Origin: Shouchella clausii
Lineage (GTDB): Bacteria; Bacillota; Bacilli; Bacillales; Bacillaceae_D
Length of the DNA stretch: 64,000 nucleotides
Assembly: GCF_002250115.1 (NCBI RefSeq)
Contig: NZ_CP019985.1
Location: forward strand, 3,720,001-3,784,000
Direction: 5' to 3'
Positions 50,279 through 59,142 of this stretch are shown piece by piece. The position numbers and the translations under genes are program-made. The notes under the pieces were generated by a model, which ran no database searches, had not been told where the DNA came from, and saw nothing but the letters and a program-made list of their open reading frames with translations. How positions within the stretch are numbered: the first letter of the stretch is position 1; each line of letters starts with the position of its first letter.

Positions 50279-50790
50279 TTCAGTTTCTCCTTTGTTTTTT
50301 TGCACCAGTGCAGCTCTGCTTCAGCTACTTCTTTTCCATAATCTAACGTATATAACCAAAATTCAGCGTCCGGATGAGTGCTTAGCTTTTTTTCCATTTG
50401 TTCGTAAACCTTCATTTTTCCTTGTAACAACCGTTCATGTTCACAAATGTGGTGAAATGCTTGTTCCCGGTTCATTTCGTTTCCAAAAAACAGTTTAACG
50501 AGCAGCTCATTTTTATGAAGCCCAGTATCGTAAATGGGAGCAGCCAGCCAATCATGAAGTTTATGCTTTCCCGCTTCCGTTACCTCATACTCCTTCCGAT
50601 CCCCCTCGCCTCCGATTTGAATAACATACCCCTCTTTGACCAAAGTTTTAAGAGCGGGATAAATTTGTCCATAGCTCATCTTCCAAAAATGCTCAAAACT
50701 ATTATCAATGACCTTTTTTATTTCGTATCCCGTTCTACATCTTCCTGACAGTATTCCGAGCACAATCCATTTAGCCTCTGTTTTCATCTT
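50275..50790 (-). CDS. PadR-family regulator
   Basis: 171 aa. N-terminal winged helix (about 5-80: WIVLGILSGRCRTGYEIKKV, MSYGQIYPALKTLVKEGYV) and C-terminal helical Vir_act_alpha_C-type dimerisation region (about 95-170). GGAGGG selects ATG 50790. It represses itself in most family members; overlapping inverted repeats of ATATATCT lie directly upstream. It overlaps the DUF4188 gene. Confidence 0.87.
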   Translation of the reverse strand, partial: KMKTEAKWIVLGILSGRCRTGYEIKKVIDNSFEHFWKMSYGQIYPALKTLVKEGYVIQIGGEGDRKEYEVTEAGKHKLHDWLAAPIYDTGLHKNELLVKLFFGNEMNREQAFHHICEHERLLQGKMKVYEQMEKKLSTHPDAEFWLYTLDYGKEVAEAELHWCKKTKEKLK

Positions 50791-50799
50791 ACCCTCCAA

Positions 50800-50831
50800 A
50801 TATATCTTTAAGATATATCTAAAAGATATAT
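50800..50831. promoter_or_regulatory. Candidate PadR operator
   Basis: Two overlapping palindromes: ATATATCTTTAAGATATAT at 50800-50818 and ATATATCTAAAAGATATAT at 50813-50831, 13 bases apart. They lie 10-41 bases upstream of the padR start. Confidence 0.6.
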
Positions 50832-50844
50832 AAACACGAACCAT

Positions 50845-51272
50845 TTGTCAACAGTGTCCTTTCAATAAAATAGTTAACGAAAAAGCATCGCTGAATTTCG
50901 GCCTTAGTAAGATTTTTTTAAACACTAACGCGATTGAAATCAAACTAATGTTATTGGCCTTTTTGAGCTATTGAAACTCTCACTCAGTTTCTTCTCCATC
51001 ACGAATGGTCTATACAATTGTTTTTGATCACCGCCTTTTCTCATGGTAAAGTTTTATCATGCCCTTCTACTAGCTACATTGTGTTATTCTGTATCTCTAC
51101 GAGGATTCCATTGAACACTCAAATCCCCATTTCATACATACACCTTTTCCCTATGATGATGGCATACTTCGCCTAAATAATTTGGCGGTAACAACCTGTC
51201 ACAATTGAGCACAGATGAACAGGAACAGCTAACACCATGTTAGTAGACTAAGGATAGAAAGGAGAACACACG
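50845..51272. other. Intergenic region, nothing coding
   Basis: Divergent gap before the AraC-GyrI gene. It holds only a short inverted repeat CTAAC-ACCAT-GTTAG at 51229-51243 near the downstream start, a possible operator. Confidence 0.45.
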
Positions 51273-52139
51273 ATGGACAGCCTTCAAAGAATGCTTAATA
51301 GCATTGAGTATATAGAAAGCCATTTAGACAACGAGCTTTTGCTTGACGAAATTGCTGCGATTGCTTGTATGTCAAGGTTTCACTTTCAACGGATGTTCCG
51401 TATGTTAACTGGCTATACCGTAACTGAATATATTCGGAATCGCCGTATTACAATAGCTGCACAGGAACTAGTTCATTCCAAATCTAAAGTAATCGATGTG
51501 GCAATGAAGTATGGGTACGAAAGTCCAGAAGCTTTTACGAAAGCATTTCGGCGAATACATGGTATCCCTCCATCAGATGCTAAGAAACATAGTCAATCCT
51601 TGAAGGCTTACCCAAAGATCTCTTTTCAAATTCAGTTAAAGGGTGATGTGGAAATGGATTACAAGATTGTTGAGAAAGATGCGTTTACCGTTGTAGGAAA
51701 AAGCATTCGTACCACTACAATTTGCGGAGAGAACAACCAAAAGATTGCAGCTTTCTGGAATGAATCGAATCAAAATGGATTGTCAAAAGAGCTTGCCAAA
51801 AATTGCGGCCCTCTTGGATTGCTTGGCATTTGCATTGATTTTGACAAACAGCAAGAAAATCTAACCTACTTAATCGCCGCAGAAAAGAATATTGATCAAA
51901 TTCCTGTTGAATGGGAGACGAGACAAATTCCTGCAGCTACTTGGGCGATTTTTCCGGTACACGGGGCAATGCCTGATGCAATGCCAAAGGTATGGGATCG
52001 AATCTTTTCTGAATGGTTTCCGGCAACTGGATATGAACATTCAGGCGGACCAGAAATGGAAGTATACTTAAGTGATGCTGATCCTTATTCAAAAGATTAT
52101 TACAGCGAGATATGGATTCCAATCGAGAGGAAGGGGTGA
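51273..52139 (+). CDS. AraC-family regulator with GyrI-like effector domain
   Basis: 288 aa. N-terminal AraC HTH (about 8-105: LLLDEIAAIACMSRFHFQRM, then KYGYESPEAFTKAFRRIHGI) and C-terminal GyrI-like/effector-binding domain (about 125-288, with VEWETRQIPAATWAIFPVHG and the ending EIWIPI). This is the Rob/TipA-type layout that senses small hydrophobic compounds. AAAGGAG precedes the ATG. No obvious target adjoins; the neighbouring gene is convergent. Confidence 0.87.
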   Translation: MDSLQRMLNSIEYIESHLDNELLLDEIAAIACMSRFHFQRMFRMLTGYTVTEYIRNRRITIAAQELVHSKSKVIDVAMKYGYESPEAFTKAFRRIHGIPPSDAKKHSQSLKAYPKISFQIQLKGDVEMDYKIVEKDAFTVVGKSIRTTTICGENNQKIAAFWNESNQNGLSKELAKNCGPLGLLGICIDFDKQQENLTYLIAAEKNIDQIPVEWETRQIPAATWAIFPVHGAMPDAMPKVWDRIFSEWFPATGYEHSGGPEMEVYLSDADPYSKDYYSEIWIPIERKG

Positions 52140-52208
52140 CTAACCCCCGGTCGGTTTCGGTTAAGTTATTCGACGAAGTGTAACATAACGTTCCATTAAG
52201 CTCTTAAA

Positions 52209-52245
52209 CCCTTGACTCACTCAATATCAAGAGTCGAGGGTTTTG
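52209..52245 (+). terminator. Terminator after AraC-GyrI gene
   Basis: CCCTTGACTC (52209-52218) pairs with GAGTCGAGGG (52231-52240), followed by TTTTG. The stem has one mismatch. Confidence 0.7.
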
Positions 52246-52529
52246 TGGAAGATCGGCCTTTTTGCGATTCGCCAATAGGCTTTTCGTGGATACGATCTTT
52301 GCATTTGAGACTGTCTTTTGTCTATTTTGCAATGTCTATTTTTAAGTTATTTAATGGATTGTTTATTTAATCCGAAATTTTAATAATTATACTCCCCCTC
52401 CTACTCCGAGTATGTCAATTAAGTATCATGTAGCTGCTTGACCTTCGCAGGAATACTCACCAGCATGTAAATAAGTTTTCATTCTACTCTTCTCGTTTAC
52501 TCTAACGCAAACCCTTAAAATGAAAAAAA
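52246..52529. other. AT-rich gap, nothing recognised
   Basis: Part of the 646-base interval between convergent genes (52140-52786). No ORF, promoter or repeat is evident apart from the hairpins on either side. Confidence 0.4.
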
Positions 52530-52588
52530 CGTTCATTAGAAAATTTAAAAACGTGAGAATGATTCCATGTCATCTCACGTTAATTCGG
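52530..52588 (-). terminator. Structured repeat/terminator, copy B
   Basis: AACGTGAGA and TCTCACGTT flank ATGATTCCATGTCA. On the minus strand it is followed by TTTTTAAATTTT. It shares the preceding CGTTCAT, the loop CATGTCA and stem with copy A; the third stem pair is T-A here and C-G there. Confidence 0.65.
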
Positions 52589-52786
52589 GTAATAATTGAT
52601 TCAATTACTGAAAAGGACAATCTGACTTTCACCATTTTCGCGACTAATTAGTCTGGAAACAGAAACATCCTCTTGAATTTGTGAATTGGTCTCTACACAT
52701 TGATATGCTGTTACGATCTTCCTCAATCTCCGAACAGCCTAATCAACATCATGCTGAAATAGTGGAGCATCATTTTCCCAAAACCT

Positions 52787-53266
52787 TTACCTATTTCGAT
52801 CGAATGCTTCCCGATAAAGTTCCCTTAACTCAACTGAATTATCTTTCCATTCAACTGGTTGTCCGTTGACGATCTGTTTAAACACACCCAGACATCTATG
52901 CCATCCTGCGGCAGTATACATCGCCATTTCCTTATCGTCAAAAATGTGGATGAACACCAATTGGCATCCTTTCCCCTCTTCTTGTAATGAGATTCGGATC
53001 AAATCATCAACTTCACGGAACTCAAAAGTATAGGGTTCTTTTAATTCCGTTATGATCCCTTCATATGTTGTTCCTTCACCGTCATCGAAGGCAATTTCAC
53101 CTCCTAATTTGAGGTCCATTTCCCCGGTTGCGAAAGGATACCATTGGGAGAAGGAATGAGGATCCGTAATGACACGGAAAACCTCCTCCGGTTTATAAGA
53201 GAAAAACCGTTCAAATCTTAGCGCATAACGACCATTTGCCTGATGTAATGTTGCCAATTGATCCAC
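52787..53266 (-). CDS. SRPBCC (AHSA1-like) protein
   Basis: 159 aa of the START/AHSA1 fold that binds hydrophobic ligands. YALRFERFFSYKPEEVFRVI near residue 15, then FSQWYPFATGEMDLKLGGEI and the C-terminal helix GWHRCLGVFKQIVNG. GGAGGG lies 7 bases before GTG 53266, which I prefer to ATG 53281, whose upstream lacks a site. Ligand unknown. Monocistronic; terminator copy B lies about 200 bases downstream. Confidence 0.75.
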   Translation of the reverse strand: MDQLATLHQANGRYALRFERFFSYKPEEVFRVITDPHSFSQWYPFATGEMDLKLGGEIAFDDGEGTTYEGIITELKEPYTFEFREVDDLIRISLQEEGKGCQLVFIHIFDDKEMAMYTAAGWHRCLGVFKQIVNGQPVEWKDNSVELRELYREAFDRNR

Positions 53267-53473
53267 TGTATTACCCTCCATTACTTTTACATCTTTAAAG
53301 TCTTCCTCACCACACATTCAAATAAACAAATTAGGCTCAGAAACCTGCTTTTATCGTACCAAACATTTATATAACTAAAATCAGTACAACAGCAATAACG
53401 TCAATTCTTTCGTCTTTGCTCTGCCATTGTTTACAATGTGTTGGGATACTCTCTTCAAGTGTTTCTTTTAATT

Positions 53474-53501
53474 TGACAAAATAAGATTGCACATTTTAAT
53501 G
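53474..53501 (+). promoter_or_regulatory. Orphan plus-strand promoter
   Basis: TTGACA (53474-53479) and TTTAAT (53496-53501) with a 16-base spacer. No plus-strand gene follows; transcripts would run antisense into the acetyltransferase-like gene at 53622-54332. The rest of the 355-base gap 53267-53621 holds nothing recognised. Confidence 0.35.
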
Positions 53502-53621
53502 TACTATGGCCCAATGGTTTCAACTAGCTTTTTATCGTGAACATTGTGTCTTATCTCCAAACAAATCTTTTTCAGCACGATATTACTGTCATTTAAATAT
53601 CTCATGCCCCTAATGCCCATA

Positions 53622-54299
53622 TCAAGTCACTTCCAATGCCTGTAATACAACATCCTCATCCATTCCACTTACCTTACTAATTCGGTTCGCCCATTCCTCT
53701 ACACGGCTAAGCTGTTTTTCTATTTCCCTGCCAGTATTATAACAAATAAAACTTTGGTAATTATCAAATTCCCAATGAGCTACTTGATCGTCCATAAATA
53801 TACGTTTCTCAACCAGCGGACTTCTGATGTTTCTCTGCGTAGTTTCTCCTGCCGCAATCAACTCATTATCGGAAACCGGCGTCAGGTTGAAGGTCTGATG
53901 ACTTTCCTTGCCATTTGGCCTTCTATAAGTCACAACAAGGTTCTCCAACTGTGCTGTCAGCTTAATTTGAGCGCCTGGAAAGAATCCTTCCAAAAATTCC
54001 TCGGTATATTCCTCATGTTCCCGGTCTATCAGTATAGGCTGAATCCATTGATCTCCAAGATCGCACAAATACTTACGTCCTTCATCATCAATAACGACTA
54101 CCGCCACATGTAAATCGGGGGTAAATACTGCATATGCTTGTAATTGATTCTCCCTAAACTCATTAATTAACCAAATTGCTAAATCAAAACAGTTACCAGA
54201 CGTTCCATACTCCTCCCGATGTAATTTCATTAAATCTACCGTTCGTTGCTTGTTAACCGAAGCAATTTGGCTATACCAAGCTTTAGTTAAGGTTTCCAT
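53622..54299 (-). CDS. Arylamine N-acetyltransferase/transglutaminase-like protein
   Basis: 225 aa from ATG 54299. A Cys-His-Asp triad is readable: Cys37 in SGNCFDLAIWLINEF, His64 in DLHVAVVVI and Asp80 in KYLCDLGDQW, spaced as in arylamine N-acetyltransferases. The typical RGGxC context is reduced and overall identity looks low. GAGAAGG lies 14 bases upstream, wide for a ribosome site; a TTG at 54332 is the alternative. Nineteen to 50 bases downstream of the DUF6155 gene, likely one operon. Confidence 0.6.
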   Translation of the reverse strand: METLTKAWYSQIASVNKQRTVDLMKLHREEYGTSGNCFDLAIWLINEFRENQLQAYAVFTPDLHVAVVVIDDEGRKYLCDLGDQWIQPILIDREHEEYTEEFLEGFFPGAQIKLTAQLENLVVTYRRPNGKESHQTFNLTPVSDNELIAAGETTQRNIRSPLVEKRIFMDDQVAHWEFDNYQSFICYNTGREIEKQLSRVEEWANRISKVSGMDEDVVLQALEVT

Positions 54300-54350
54300 C
54301 GGAAAGTCGTCGAACCTTCTCCCAAATGTCAATCACACGCTGAGGCGCTT

Positions 54351-54920
54351 TCAATGCCCTTCCCTCCTTCCCTTTTCTACTTGAATCGATAGCTGCCCGA
54401 ATAAGGAATAAAGCTCCTCGTGAAATCCCCAGCCCATTCCGCTTGTATTCATTACTATTGACTTCAATCGTTGATAGAATCGATCACATAACTCTAAATT
54501 GTTGTTTATTTTATCTACAACATTTCCATACATGGAGATCATACTATTATAAAATTGTTCATAAATGTCCCCATACTCATTTGCAAAATCCACCCCTACC
54601 TCCACATAATAAATCATCAAATCTATCGTTCTAATTTCGTCTTTACACCACTTCTTAAATTCAGTAATTGCTTTTTTGGCAACTGACAATCTCATCTTTG
54701 CATCCCCCCGCTCAGGGAAAAACTCATGCAAGATTTGATTTTTTGACTTCTGATAGAGCTCTTCAATGGTCTCTTCAGGATTCAAAAGCACATGTATATA
54801 GTTCTTCATTTCCTGACTTTGTTTATAGCCATCGATTAGTAATGTTATCAACGATTCCTTATCGTAAGATTTTAACGCCTTCTTGATCTCAGGAATCGAT
54901 AATTTCTTAGGGTTGGTCAT
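54351..54920 (-). CDS. DUF6155 family protein
   Basis: 189-aa helical protein: KKLSIPEIKKALKSYDKESL at the start, KNYIHVLLNPEETIEELYQK near residue 45, then FKKWCKDEIRTIDLMIYYVE. The pattern matches what I know as DUF6155, function unknown. AAAGGAAAT precedes ATG 54920. Followed closely by the acetyltransferase-like gene. Confidence 0.72.
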   Translation of the reverse strand: MTNPKKLSIPEIKKALKSYDKESLITLLIDGYKQSQEMKNYIHVLLNPEETIEELYQKSKNQILHEFFPERGDAKMRLSVAKKAITEFKKWCKDEIRTIDLMIYYVEVGVDFANEYGDIYEQFYNSMISMYGNVVDKINNNLELCDRFYQRLKSIVMNTSGMGWGFHEELYSLFGQLSIQVEKGRREGH

Positions 54921-55043
54921 TTTTGTATTTCCTTTCGTCCCCAATCTAAATCTTAACCGGGTCTCTGTAATGTCCAAGTATTCATTTTATACCTTTACTT
55001 TCTTGCTAGACATTGAATCTTCTTGGAAAGCCAAAACTGTCTA

Positions 55044-56258
55044 TTATACGGCTGAGCCTGGCGACCGTTCCGTTTGCGTGCGCATCCAGCGTAGACTAAG
55101 AACCCAGCCGCCTAAAGCGATCAGACTGCCTACCAGAAACGGGGAGTTGATTTGGACATCAAACAAGGCTCCGGCGAGAATCGGCCCGCCGATGTTCCCG
55201 AGACTCGTGTAGGAAGCATTCAACCCGGCGACAAGCCCTTGTTCATTGCCAGCAATTCTAGAAAAGTAAGTGCTTATCGCCGGGCGTACAAAATCAACTG
55301 CCAGAAAAACAAGCGTTACCGATACAACCATCATCCAATATTGGGCCGAAAAAATTGTCGCAACCATAAAAACAGCCATCACCAGCAAGCAATAGACCGT
55401 CAGCTTCTTCTCTCCAATCCAATTGATGAGCCGCCCAAAGAGCGTCAGCTGCATCACAGCGCCGACGATTGCACCGATCATAATTAACCACGCAATTTCA
55501 TTGGGCGTATAGCTATACTTATGGTCAACAAAAAGTCCTAACACTGTCTCAAATTGGGACAATCCGAGCGAAGTGATCAAGATGATTAACAACCCTGTAA
55601 AATAAGGGGTGCGGTAAGATTTGGCAAGCTGTGCGAGTTGAGACTCTTTTCTTCGGTCCATACGTGCCTCTGGAGTAGGCAACTTGCTCTTATCTAGCGA
55701 CTCTGGCAGAATGCTCATGGAAACAACAGCAGATAAGGCGGCAGCTCCAGCAGCAGCGAAGAAAGGCACTCGCATACCGTACTCGACTAAAAAACCACCG
55801 ATCGCCGGACCGATGATAAAACCTGTCGAAATCGCCGCATTAATCCAGCCCATTCCCATTCCCCGATCCTCTTCTGTCGTAATATCAACGACGTAGGCCA
55901 TGACAGCGGGCATAATAAAGGCGACAGATACACCGCCAAGCAGTCTTGAGATAAACAGCAAGACCGCATTCGTAGCCAGGCCAAAAAGCAGCTCAGATAC
56001 AGCAAAAAGCAGCAGACCAGTGACAATAATCCATTTTCGCCCATAACGATCAGACCAACTGCCTGCATAAGGCGCCACCAAAAATTGAATTAATGAAAAT
56101 ACAGCGACCAGCAGGCCAACAATCGTTCCAGAAATGCCAAGAACGTTCATATACGTCGGCATAATTGGAATAACCAAGCCAACGCCTACAAATCCTATAA
56201 AGATATTAAACATGAGCAATAAAATAGCCCCTCTGTTTCTTGTTGCCAGTGCCTTCAT
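55044..56258 (-). CDS. MFS multidrug exporter, NorA/Bmr type
   Basis: 404 aa with twelve helices. Motif A appears as GSWSDRYGRKWIIVTG near residue 66 and motif C-like GPAIGGFLVEYG near 150, the antiporter signature of drug/H+ exporters. Substrate not determinable. AGGAGAATTCGGAGGAATTTG lies before ATG 56258 in two Shine-Dalgarno-like blocks. It is downstream of DUF6933 on the same strand, with 70 bases between. Confidence 0.88.
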   Translation of the reverse strand: MKALATRNRGAILLLMFNIFIGFVGVGLVIPIMPTYMNVLGISGTIVGLLVAVFSLIQFLVAPYAGSWSDRYGRKWIIVTGLLLFAVSELLFGLATNAVLLFISRLLGGVSVAFIMPAVMAYVVDITTEEDRGMGMGWINAAISTGFIIGPAIGGFLVEYGMRVPFFAAAGAAALSAVVSMSILPESLDKSKLPTPEARMDRRKESQLAQLAKSYRTPYFTGLLIILITSLGLSQFETVLGLFVDHKYSYTPNEIAWLIMIGAIVGAVMQLTLFGRLINWIGEKKLTVYCLLVMAVFMVATIFSAQYWMMVVSVTLVFLAVDFVRPAISTYFSRIAGNEQGLVAGLNASYTSLGNIGGPILAGALFDVQINSPFLVGSLIALGGWVLSLRWMRTQTERSPGSAV

Positions 56259-56331
56259 CCTACAAATTCCTCCGAATTCTCCTCTTATGACTATCTATAC
56301 ATTCATTCTATATCATTACTATCTACGGAGC

Positions 56332-56832
56332 TTATTTCCTAAGAGCCTCTTTCATCAGTTGTTCTGGATAGTTTTTCAGCTTTAAAATCGGCGTCCGGTT
56401 TAACTGTTTGTTTAATGGCAAAATTGTCATTTCACTCAAGGGCAAATAATCCTCTATCATAAATTTTGTCATCAATACCATATCCGTCATAGATCCGAGA
56501 ACACTACGATTATACGTCTTTGTAAACGTAATTTGATCGATATGCGCTACATACTTATTAATGAGTTCTTCTTCAAGGTTTTCAAAGCGGAGATTTTCTA
56601 TTAACGCTTGCGTGAAGACTTCATCAATATTTTGGAAATGGATTTTTTTGACTCCAAACAGAATGAAACAAAATCTTGTTTCATTATTCATAAAAATCAC
56701 GTTGTTTTTCCTTGCCAGGCGAAATACGTTGGCATGCCAACGATAAAATTCATCACTCGGCGTTGTTGTAATTGGTTCTTCAATAAAGTGTGATAGCTCA
56801 AATAATTTTTTTGTACATGAGATAGTGATCAT
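56332..56832 (-). CDS. DUF6933 domain protein
   Basis: 166 aa: ISCTKKLFELSHFIEEPITT at the start, then FYRWHANVFRLARKNNVIFM and VLGSMTDMVLMTKFMIEDYL. This matches DUF6933 as I remember it; function unknown. AGAAAGGAC precedes ATG 56832 and lies inside the end of the broken upstream frame. A fragment of a second copy is at 49733-49806. Confidence 0.72.
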   Translation of the reverse strand: MITISCTKKLFELSHFIEEPITTTPSDEFYRWHANVFRLARKNNVIFMNNETRFCFILFGVKKIHFQNIDEVFTQALIENLRFENLEEELINKYVAHIDQITFTKTYNRSVLGSMTDMVLMTKFMIEDYLPLSEMTILPLNKQLNRTPILKLKNYPEQLMKEALRK

Positions 56833-56833
56833 T

Positions 56834-57164
56834 TTAATTGTCCTTTCTAGTCCCTAATACTCCGTCTCTGTACAATATATCATATCTTTCTTCAAATAAT
56901 AATGAATCCGGCATCCTGCATTTTCGATCTTTCAGTAGACCTGATAGTAAAATTAACGCCTCGATGCTTAAGGTATCCAGTTTGATAAATCTTTTGGCCG
57001 TCTTCTCTACTTCTCTCAATAGGGCTATCCCCTAACCAGATTTTTGATCGTTTATTTACTATGTTTTTGGCATTTTTAATAGATATATTTATTTGGTCCA
57101 ATCCTCTTTTATGCTCAAGTTGGTTTTTTACTAGCCGCTTTTTTATAAACAATCGACAGCACAT
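56834..57164 (-). pseudogene. Broken unidentified gene upstream of DUF6933
   Basis: Two minus-strand frames join at about 57010: NKRSKIWLGDSPIER in the first (from 57164), then EVEKTAKRFIKLDTLSIEAL, ILLSGLLKDRKCRMPDSLLF and on to the stop at 56834. One indel would fuse them to about 105-110 aa. I do not recognise the family. The stop is adjacent to the DUF6933 start, suggesting a former operon. Composition is ordinary. Confidence 0.45.
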
Positions 57165-58027
57165 CCCATTGCTGCAAACACATGACGGGCTGCTTCATCT
57201 GCAGGTACAAAGAACTCAATTCGCGGGTAAGCCTGGTCAGTCACAGCAAGGTGCAGCTGATTGTAGCGTATTGGTCTCCGTTTTGTTGAGGCAGGTTGTT
57301 GCACAAGAAAATATTTGGCCGTCTCTAAATCATCCTTTGTCGTCAATGCTTCTTTATTCCAAAACGCTTGAATCTCCTCATACTGATCCATCATTCTATG
57401 AAATCGATCATACTTCGGATCGACAAATAAAGCGGGATGCTGTTTCTTAAAGGCTTGAATACCATAAATCGCATGGGATTCCCAGCGAGCCTGCGACTCC
57501 TCGTCAAATGTAGAATGGACGCGAATCGGTAACTCAGCATTGAAATGAAGATCAATCATATTAAGGGCATCGGCTGCAAATGAGAAATCAGATAGGTCAA
57601 ATAGCTCACGATAAGCGTCATTAAAGCCAACGATATCCAGCATATCGGTCACGATCATCGCTGGATAGGGCAAATGATGCATCAGCAATCTGGCTCGATC
57701 CAATGCCCGCTCCAATTGTCGACCTGCCATTGGCTGTGGAAGCGGCACATAGCCTGCGGAAAGAAGCAGATCGTTACGTTCTTCGCTCGTGCATTCCAAG
57801 TAATCAGCGATATTCAACAATATTTGACGTTCAGGTAAACGTTTTGAACGACCCACCAGCAAATTTTTATACGACCGATAAGCTTCGTCATTTAATTCCT
57901 GCTGGGTAAAACGCTTTGTCGTCTGGCGAGAAGCCGTTTGTTGCTGCCGCTGAATGCGGAGCTGTTCAATCTTATGCAGGACGCGCTGCCATTCAACGCT
58001 TCGGCTATCTTGATGCGAGCTCTTCAT
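57143..58027 (-). CDS. XRE regulator with MmyB-like ligand-binding domain
   Basis: 294 aa. The N-terminal helix-turn-helix (about 10-105: KRFTQQELNDEAYRSYKNLL, then GRSKRLPERQILLNIADYLE) and C-terminal MmyB/PAS-like domain (about 110-290: LPYPAMIVTDMLDIVGFNDA, YRELFDLSDFSFAADALNMI). In this family the C-terminal domain binds a fatty-acid-like ligand. Divergent from a zinc-type oxidoreductase, which is the usual target arrangement. An 18-bp palindrome lies in the shared promoter region. Confidence 0.85.
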   Translation of the reverse strand: MKSSHQDSRSVEWQRVLHKIEQLRIQRQQQTASRQTTKRFTQQELNDEAYRSYKNLLVGRSKRLPERQILLNIADYLECTSEERNDLLLSAGYVPLPQPMAGRQLERALDRARLLMHHLPYPAMIVTDMLDIVGFNDAYRELFDLSDFSFAADALNMIDLHFNAELPIRVHSTFDEESQARWESHAIYGIQAFKKQHPALFVDPKYDRFHRMMDQYEEIQAFWNKEALTTKDDLETAKYFLVQQPASTKRRPIRYNQLHLAVTDQAYPRIEFFVPADEAARHVFAAMGCAVDCL

Positions 58028-58052
58028 GCGGTATGCTCCTTTCTAGTGAAAT

Positions 58053-58070
58053 AAGTGTAGTTCTACACTT
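58053..58070. promoter_or_regulatory. Palindromic operator between MmyB regulator and oxidoreductase
   Basis: AAGTGTAG-TT-CTACACTT is a perfect 8-bp inverted repeat 26 bases upstream of the regulator start and about 75 bases upstream of the oxidoreductase start. A probable binding site for the MmyB-type regulator. Confidence 0.65.
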
Positions 58071-58144
58071 GTACTACAAAATTCTCATGCGTATACTTCA
58101 CAGCATACCGTTTGCTAAACGACAAAACAAGGAGGTAATGACTT

Positions 58145-59073
58145 ATGATTCGTGCCGTTATTGCTACTCCAAACAATAAGGAATCATTTGTTATTCAAGA
58201 AACAAAAGCACCACAACCACAGCTATGGGAGGCTATTGTAGAAGTAAAAGCATTTTCGCTTAATCGCGGTGAAGTCGTCGATGCATTACAACGCAAAGAG
58301 AACAGCAGGCCAGGCTGGGACTTTTCAGGGATCGTGCTGCATGAAGCATTAAACGGATCGGGTCCTAAGAAAGGAAGCCGTGTAGTCGGGTTAGTGCCTA
58401 CAGGGGCCTGGGCAGAACAAGTAGCAGTTCCTACAAGCGCTCTGGCCGAGATCCCCGCCGAAATTACGTTTGAACAAGCTGCTACCTTACCTGTTGCCGG
58501 TCTATCTGCTCTATACGCCCTTCGTAAAGGAGGATTCTGTTAGGTAAGCGGGTGTTAATTACAGGTTCAAGCGGCGGGGTCGGTTTATTTACTCATCAGT
58601 TAGCTGCCTTGTCTGGCGCTTACTCGATTGGCGTTGCCCGCTCCAATTCGAAAGCGAAACTAGTAGAGACTTTTGGTGCTAATGAAGTCCTAGTCGGAGA
58701 AGATGTGACCGAAGCCATTGGTGCGAATGGTCCGTACGATTTTATAATTGACTCCGTAGGTGGGAATACACTTGCTGCCCTTCTCCCACAATTGGTTGCC
58801 CAAGGCACTTGCGTTTCCCTCGGCCATTCTTCCTCACCAAACACAACGCTGAACATTCTAGGTTTGGGAGGAAGAACACTTTATAGCTTTTTTCTAGGCG
58901 AAGAAATCAACTATCATGCGCCTGAGCAAGACCTTGCCATGCTTGCTCATTTGGTCGCAGCAGGGAAATTACAAACAGTGATCGAGATAAGAGAATCTTG
59001 GAATCAGATTAACACTGTGGCTCATCAATTGATAGAACGCCGCTTCACTGGCAAAGCAGTGCTGACAATCTAA
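58145..59073 (+). pseudogene. Frameshifted zinc-type/quinone oxidoreductase (MDR family)
   Basis: First frame (58145-58543): GroES-like domain with VEVKAFSLNRGEVVDAL and GSRVVGLVPTGAWAEQVAV, ending FC-stop. Second frame (to 59073): Rossmann domain with GKRVLITGSSGGVGLFTHQL and DFIIDSVGGNTLAALLPQLV. A single C restored in GGATTCTGTTAGG (about 58536) gives continuous GGFLLGKRVLITG and about 309 aa. It lacks zinc-ligand cysteines, so it is quinone-oxidoreductase-like. AAGGAGG precedes the ATG. Decay or assembly error; divergent from its regulator. Confidence 0.82.
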
Positions 59074-59087
59074 ACCATTCATCAAGC

Positions 59088-59142
59088 TAAACTCAAACCT
59101 CAAGATGTTGATATTACCTCATTTTCGAGGTTTGAGCTGCCT
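59088..59142 (+). terminator. Hairpin after the oxidoreductase
   Basis: AACTCAAACCTC and GAGGTTTGAGCT form a 12-bp stem with a long loop. T-run is weak, so terminator function is moderate. Confidence 0.5.

Noticed and set aside
54883-55487. Plus-strand ORFs antisense to the MFS exporter
   Set aside because: No start signals; composition is that of an antisense membrane gene.
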